8,271 nt of DNA from an uncultured Clostridia bacterium. GTDB taxonomy: Bacteria; Bacillota; Clostridia; Oscillospirales; Ruminococcaceae. The stretch covers positions 1-8,271 of the forward strand of contig CAMNBY010000037.1 of assembly GCA_946533615.1 (NCBI GenBank), read 5' to 3'. Both the position numbers and the translations under genes were made by a program. The notes under the pieces were generated by a model, which was not told the DNA's origin, ran no database searches, and saw only the letters and a list, made by a program, of their open reading frames with translations. Below, piece by piece: positions 6,664 to 8,271 of the stretch. Every line of letters begins with the position of its first letter. The first letter of the stretch is position 1.

Positions 6664-7196
6664 TCTTGTTTCCTTTTTACTATGTATCTGTTCACGCTGA
6701 CGGTGATGCCGCGTGAGGGTATATCCATTTCGTCAGTGCCGATGTGTTCGCCGCCGCACTTTTCAATGACCCTTATCGAGCCTGTGTTCTCGGTCATTGC
6801 ATCTATCCTGACTTCTTTGTAACCCATGGAGAACAGCTGCTCCAGAACACAGCGGCAGGCCTCTGTCATATATCCCTTTCCCCAGTATTTGCGGGAGAGG
6901 TTATAGCCGATAATGGGTGTTCCGTTGACTCCGTCCAGATAGCCGACAACGTCGATACCGCCTATCAGCTTGTTCTCGCTTTTCAGCATTATGGCGAAGT
7001 TGAGCCTTTCCGGCTTTTCGTATTCCTCTGTCCAGAGGGCGAGGAGCTGACGGGTCTCGCCGAGACTTTGGTGGGTATCCCATGTCACATATTTTGAGAC
7101 CTCGGGGTCGCTTGTCCAGCCGTAAAACATATCCTCGGCATCATCTTCTGTGAATGGCCTGAGGATAAGCCGCTCGGTCTCGAGGGTAAGTCTCAT
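6660..7196 (-). CDS. GNAT family N-acetyltransferase, RimJ/RimL type
   Basis: The 178-residue protein opens with LETERLILRPFTEDDAEDM, the usual start of the RimJ/RimL/Acetyltransf_3 branch of GNAT enzymes. The acetyl-CoA pyrophosphate loop is at about 102-113 (RKYWGKGYMTEA, fitting Q/RxxGxG/A), and ENTGSIRVIEKCG at 136-148 is the conserved C-terminal motif of this branch. Members transfer acetyl from acetyl-CoA to the N terminus of ribosomal proteins or to small amines; the substrate here cannot be read from the sequence. A good Shine-Dalgarno (AAGGAG) precedes the ATG by 8 bases. The gene lies 23 bases after the CotH-family stop and overlaps ybaK by four bases, so it is an internal gene of a probable operon. 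A cytoplasmic location is expected. Confidence 0.92.
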   Translation of the reverse strand: MRLTLETERLILRPFTEDDAEDMFYGWTSDPEVSKYVTWDTHQSLGETRQLLALWTEEYEKPERLNFAIMLKSENKLIGGIDVVGYLDGVNGTPIIGYNLSRKYWGKGYMTEACRCVLEQLFSMGYKEVRIDAMTENTGSIRVIEKCGGEHIGTDEMDIPSRGITVSVNRYIVKRKQE

Positions 7197-7219
7197 TTTA
7201 CAGTCTCCTTGTTCTTAGA

Positions 7220-8271
7220 TCAGAATTGCTTAGCGATCCAGCTTGTGATTCTTTCGATGTTGTTCTCGCGGCCGTTGATGAAATCCTGTATGCACTTAAC
7301 GGAAGAATAGCCGCCGTTCAGCGCTTCGTCGGTGCTGCCTGTTCCCGGGTATCTCAGGAAGAACTGGTTATAGAGCGGCGAGTACTGCGCTGTGAGTTTT
7401 TCGAGCAGGGCGGTCAAGTTTTCCTGTGAGTAGATACCCTCGGAGAGCTTTTCAAGCCTTTCGCAGTAATCTGTGCGGAAGCCCTCGTTTGTCATAAGAT
7501 AGGCAAAGCACAGCACCGCAGGATTGTTCGTATCAAAGTCCAGAAGCCCCTTGGGCTTGTAGTTGTCTTCCTTAACTGTGTTTGTTCCACAGTCGGAAGC
7601 TCCGGAAACGCCGCCGAATTCCATATCGTAAAGCATGAATCTCCAGCGTGCATCGGCATAGGGATTGCTTTCGTCAATGTTCACGGTGCGCCACATAGAC
7701 CAGTTCTTGCCGGGCCAGTCCCACTTGTTGTTGATCCATACTTCGGAAAGGAAGTAGTCGCGCACGCTCTCAATATCAACTATCTTTGAGAATTCCTCAT
7801 ATGCCGCATCGTCCGCAATATTGGAGTGAGTCCTGAAAAATCCGAGCAGGTCGGAGAAATAATACTTCTCGTTCTCGCCCTCGGGCAGCTCGCCTTCGTC
7901 GAGCTTGTAGCCAAGCTTGAGCGCTTCGGCGTCGCCCTTGTAAACAACAACGTCGGTGTGGTCAACGCCGTAATGGTCTTCAAAGAAGTTGTCGCTGTAG
8001 TCTTCTTCAAGCAGGTAAAGTCCCCAGTATTCGCCGTTGAGGTAGACAACACAGGGACGGGAGGCCTTGGTTGAACAGTCAAGGCTCTCGCTGGCCTTCT
8101 GCCAGAAGGTGTCGTTGAACTTTGCGGTGAAGGCGCAGTTGCCGCCTGCTCTGAGCACAAGGCTCTTGAAATCGTCGATCGTCTCGCCGCTGGTGTCTTT
8201 GAGCCCCGGAAAGACTTCATATCTGAACTTGTTGTCGCCATAGTCGTTTCTTGCAAAGAGCCTGAACCCTT
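7220..8271 (-). CDS. CotH kinase family protein, C-terminal part (5' end outside window)
   Basis: The frame is open from the window edge to the TGA at 7220-7222, giving 349 residues. The visible start (GFRLFARNDYGDNKFRYEVF) is in mid-domain, so a GTG at 8158 is not the true start. CotH-family landmarks are present: FKSLVLRAGGN (about 34-44), RPCVVYLNGEYWGLY (about 71-85), NNKWDWPGKNW (about 180-190) and RWRFMLYDMEFGG (about 208-220), counted from the edge. B. subtilis CotH is a protein kinase that phosphorylates Ser-rich spore-coat proteins, and CotH domains also occur in cellulosomal proteins of ruminococci. The second acidic residue of the YDxE motif is Glu where Asp is common, so activity is likely but unproved. 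The C terminus carries no dockerin or anchor; signal peptide and further domains, if any, lie outside the window. It is the first visible gene of the minus-strand group. Confidence 0.88.
   Translation of the reverse strand, partial: GFRLFARNDYGDNKFRYEVFPGLKDTSGETIDDFKSLVLRAGGNCAFTAKFNDTFWQKASESLDCSTKASRPCVVYLNGEYWGLYLLEEDYSDNFFEDHYGVDHTDVVVYKGDAEALKLGYKLDEGELPEGENEKYYFSDLLGFFRTHSNIADDAAYEEFSKIVDIESVRDYFLSEVWINNKWDWPGKNWSMWRTVNIDESNPYADARWRFMLYDMEFGGVSGASDCGTNTVKEDNYKPKGLLDFDTNNPAVLCFAYLMTNEGFRTDYCERLEKLSEGIYSQENLTALLEKLTAQYSPLYNQFFLRYPGTGSTDEALNGGYSSVKCIQDFINGRENNIERITSWIAKQF

Noticed and set aside
8156..8158. GTG at 8158 as the start of the CotH-family protein.
   Set aside because: The frame continues without a stop to the window edge with clear CotH-type sequence, so the gene is cut by the window and this is an internal Val.

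Overview
The window looks like chromosome of an anaerobic Firmicute of the Clostridia, most likely a Ruminococcus-type gut or rumen bacterium. This rests on several inferences: a GlpA/GlpB/CxxC-protein gene trio typical of Clostridia, a DUF4317 protein, a CotH-family protein, and a large secreted protein built from the Tyr-Thr-Gly Ig-like modules common in Ruminococcaceae and Lachnospiraceae. Base composition is moderate and Shine-Dalgarno sites are strong. No RNA gene, insertion sequence, phage gene or CRISPR array is visible.

Plus strand, 1-4957. The end of a GlpA-type flavoprotein (1-411) carrying a BFD-like [2Fe-2S] domain is followed by a GlpB-like FAD/NAD(P) oxidoreductase (404-1672) and a small four-cysteine protein of the DUF1667 family (1669-2019). 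The three genes overlap (8 and 4 bases), so they are translationally coupled. They probably form a soluble anaerobic glycerol-3-phosphate dehydrogenase or a related flavin/iron-sulfur dehydrogenase. Only 19 bases later begins a 972-residue secreted protein (2039-4957). It has a signal peptide, a Ser/Glu/Asp linker with five perfect 11-residue repeats, three Ig-like modules, a right-handed beta-helix, a fourth Ig-like module and a C-terminal fibronectin-III-like domain.

Centre, 4958-5023. A 13-bp perfect hairpin (4970-5001) with T-rich flanks on both strands separates the two converging gene groups and probably terminates both.

Minus strand, 8271-5024. Read in transcription order there is a CotH-family (spore-coat kinase-like) protein cut by the window edge, a RimJ/RimL-type GNAT acetyltransferase, a YbaK/EbsC Cys-tRNA(Pro) deacylase and a DUF4317 protein. 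Gaps are 23 bases, a 4-base overlap and 23 bases, so this is probably one operon. Its functional logic is not obvious beyond a mixture of housekeeping and modification enzymes.

Most of the window is ordinary, tightly packed coding DNA. The points most worth a second look are the acidic serine repeat, whose five units differ only at synonymous sites; its position across a terminator from a CotH-family kinase gene; the mosaic beta-helix protein with no visible anchor; and its tight coupling to a metabolic operon. No clearly new system is demonstrated by the sequence alone.
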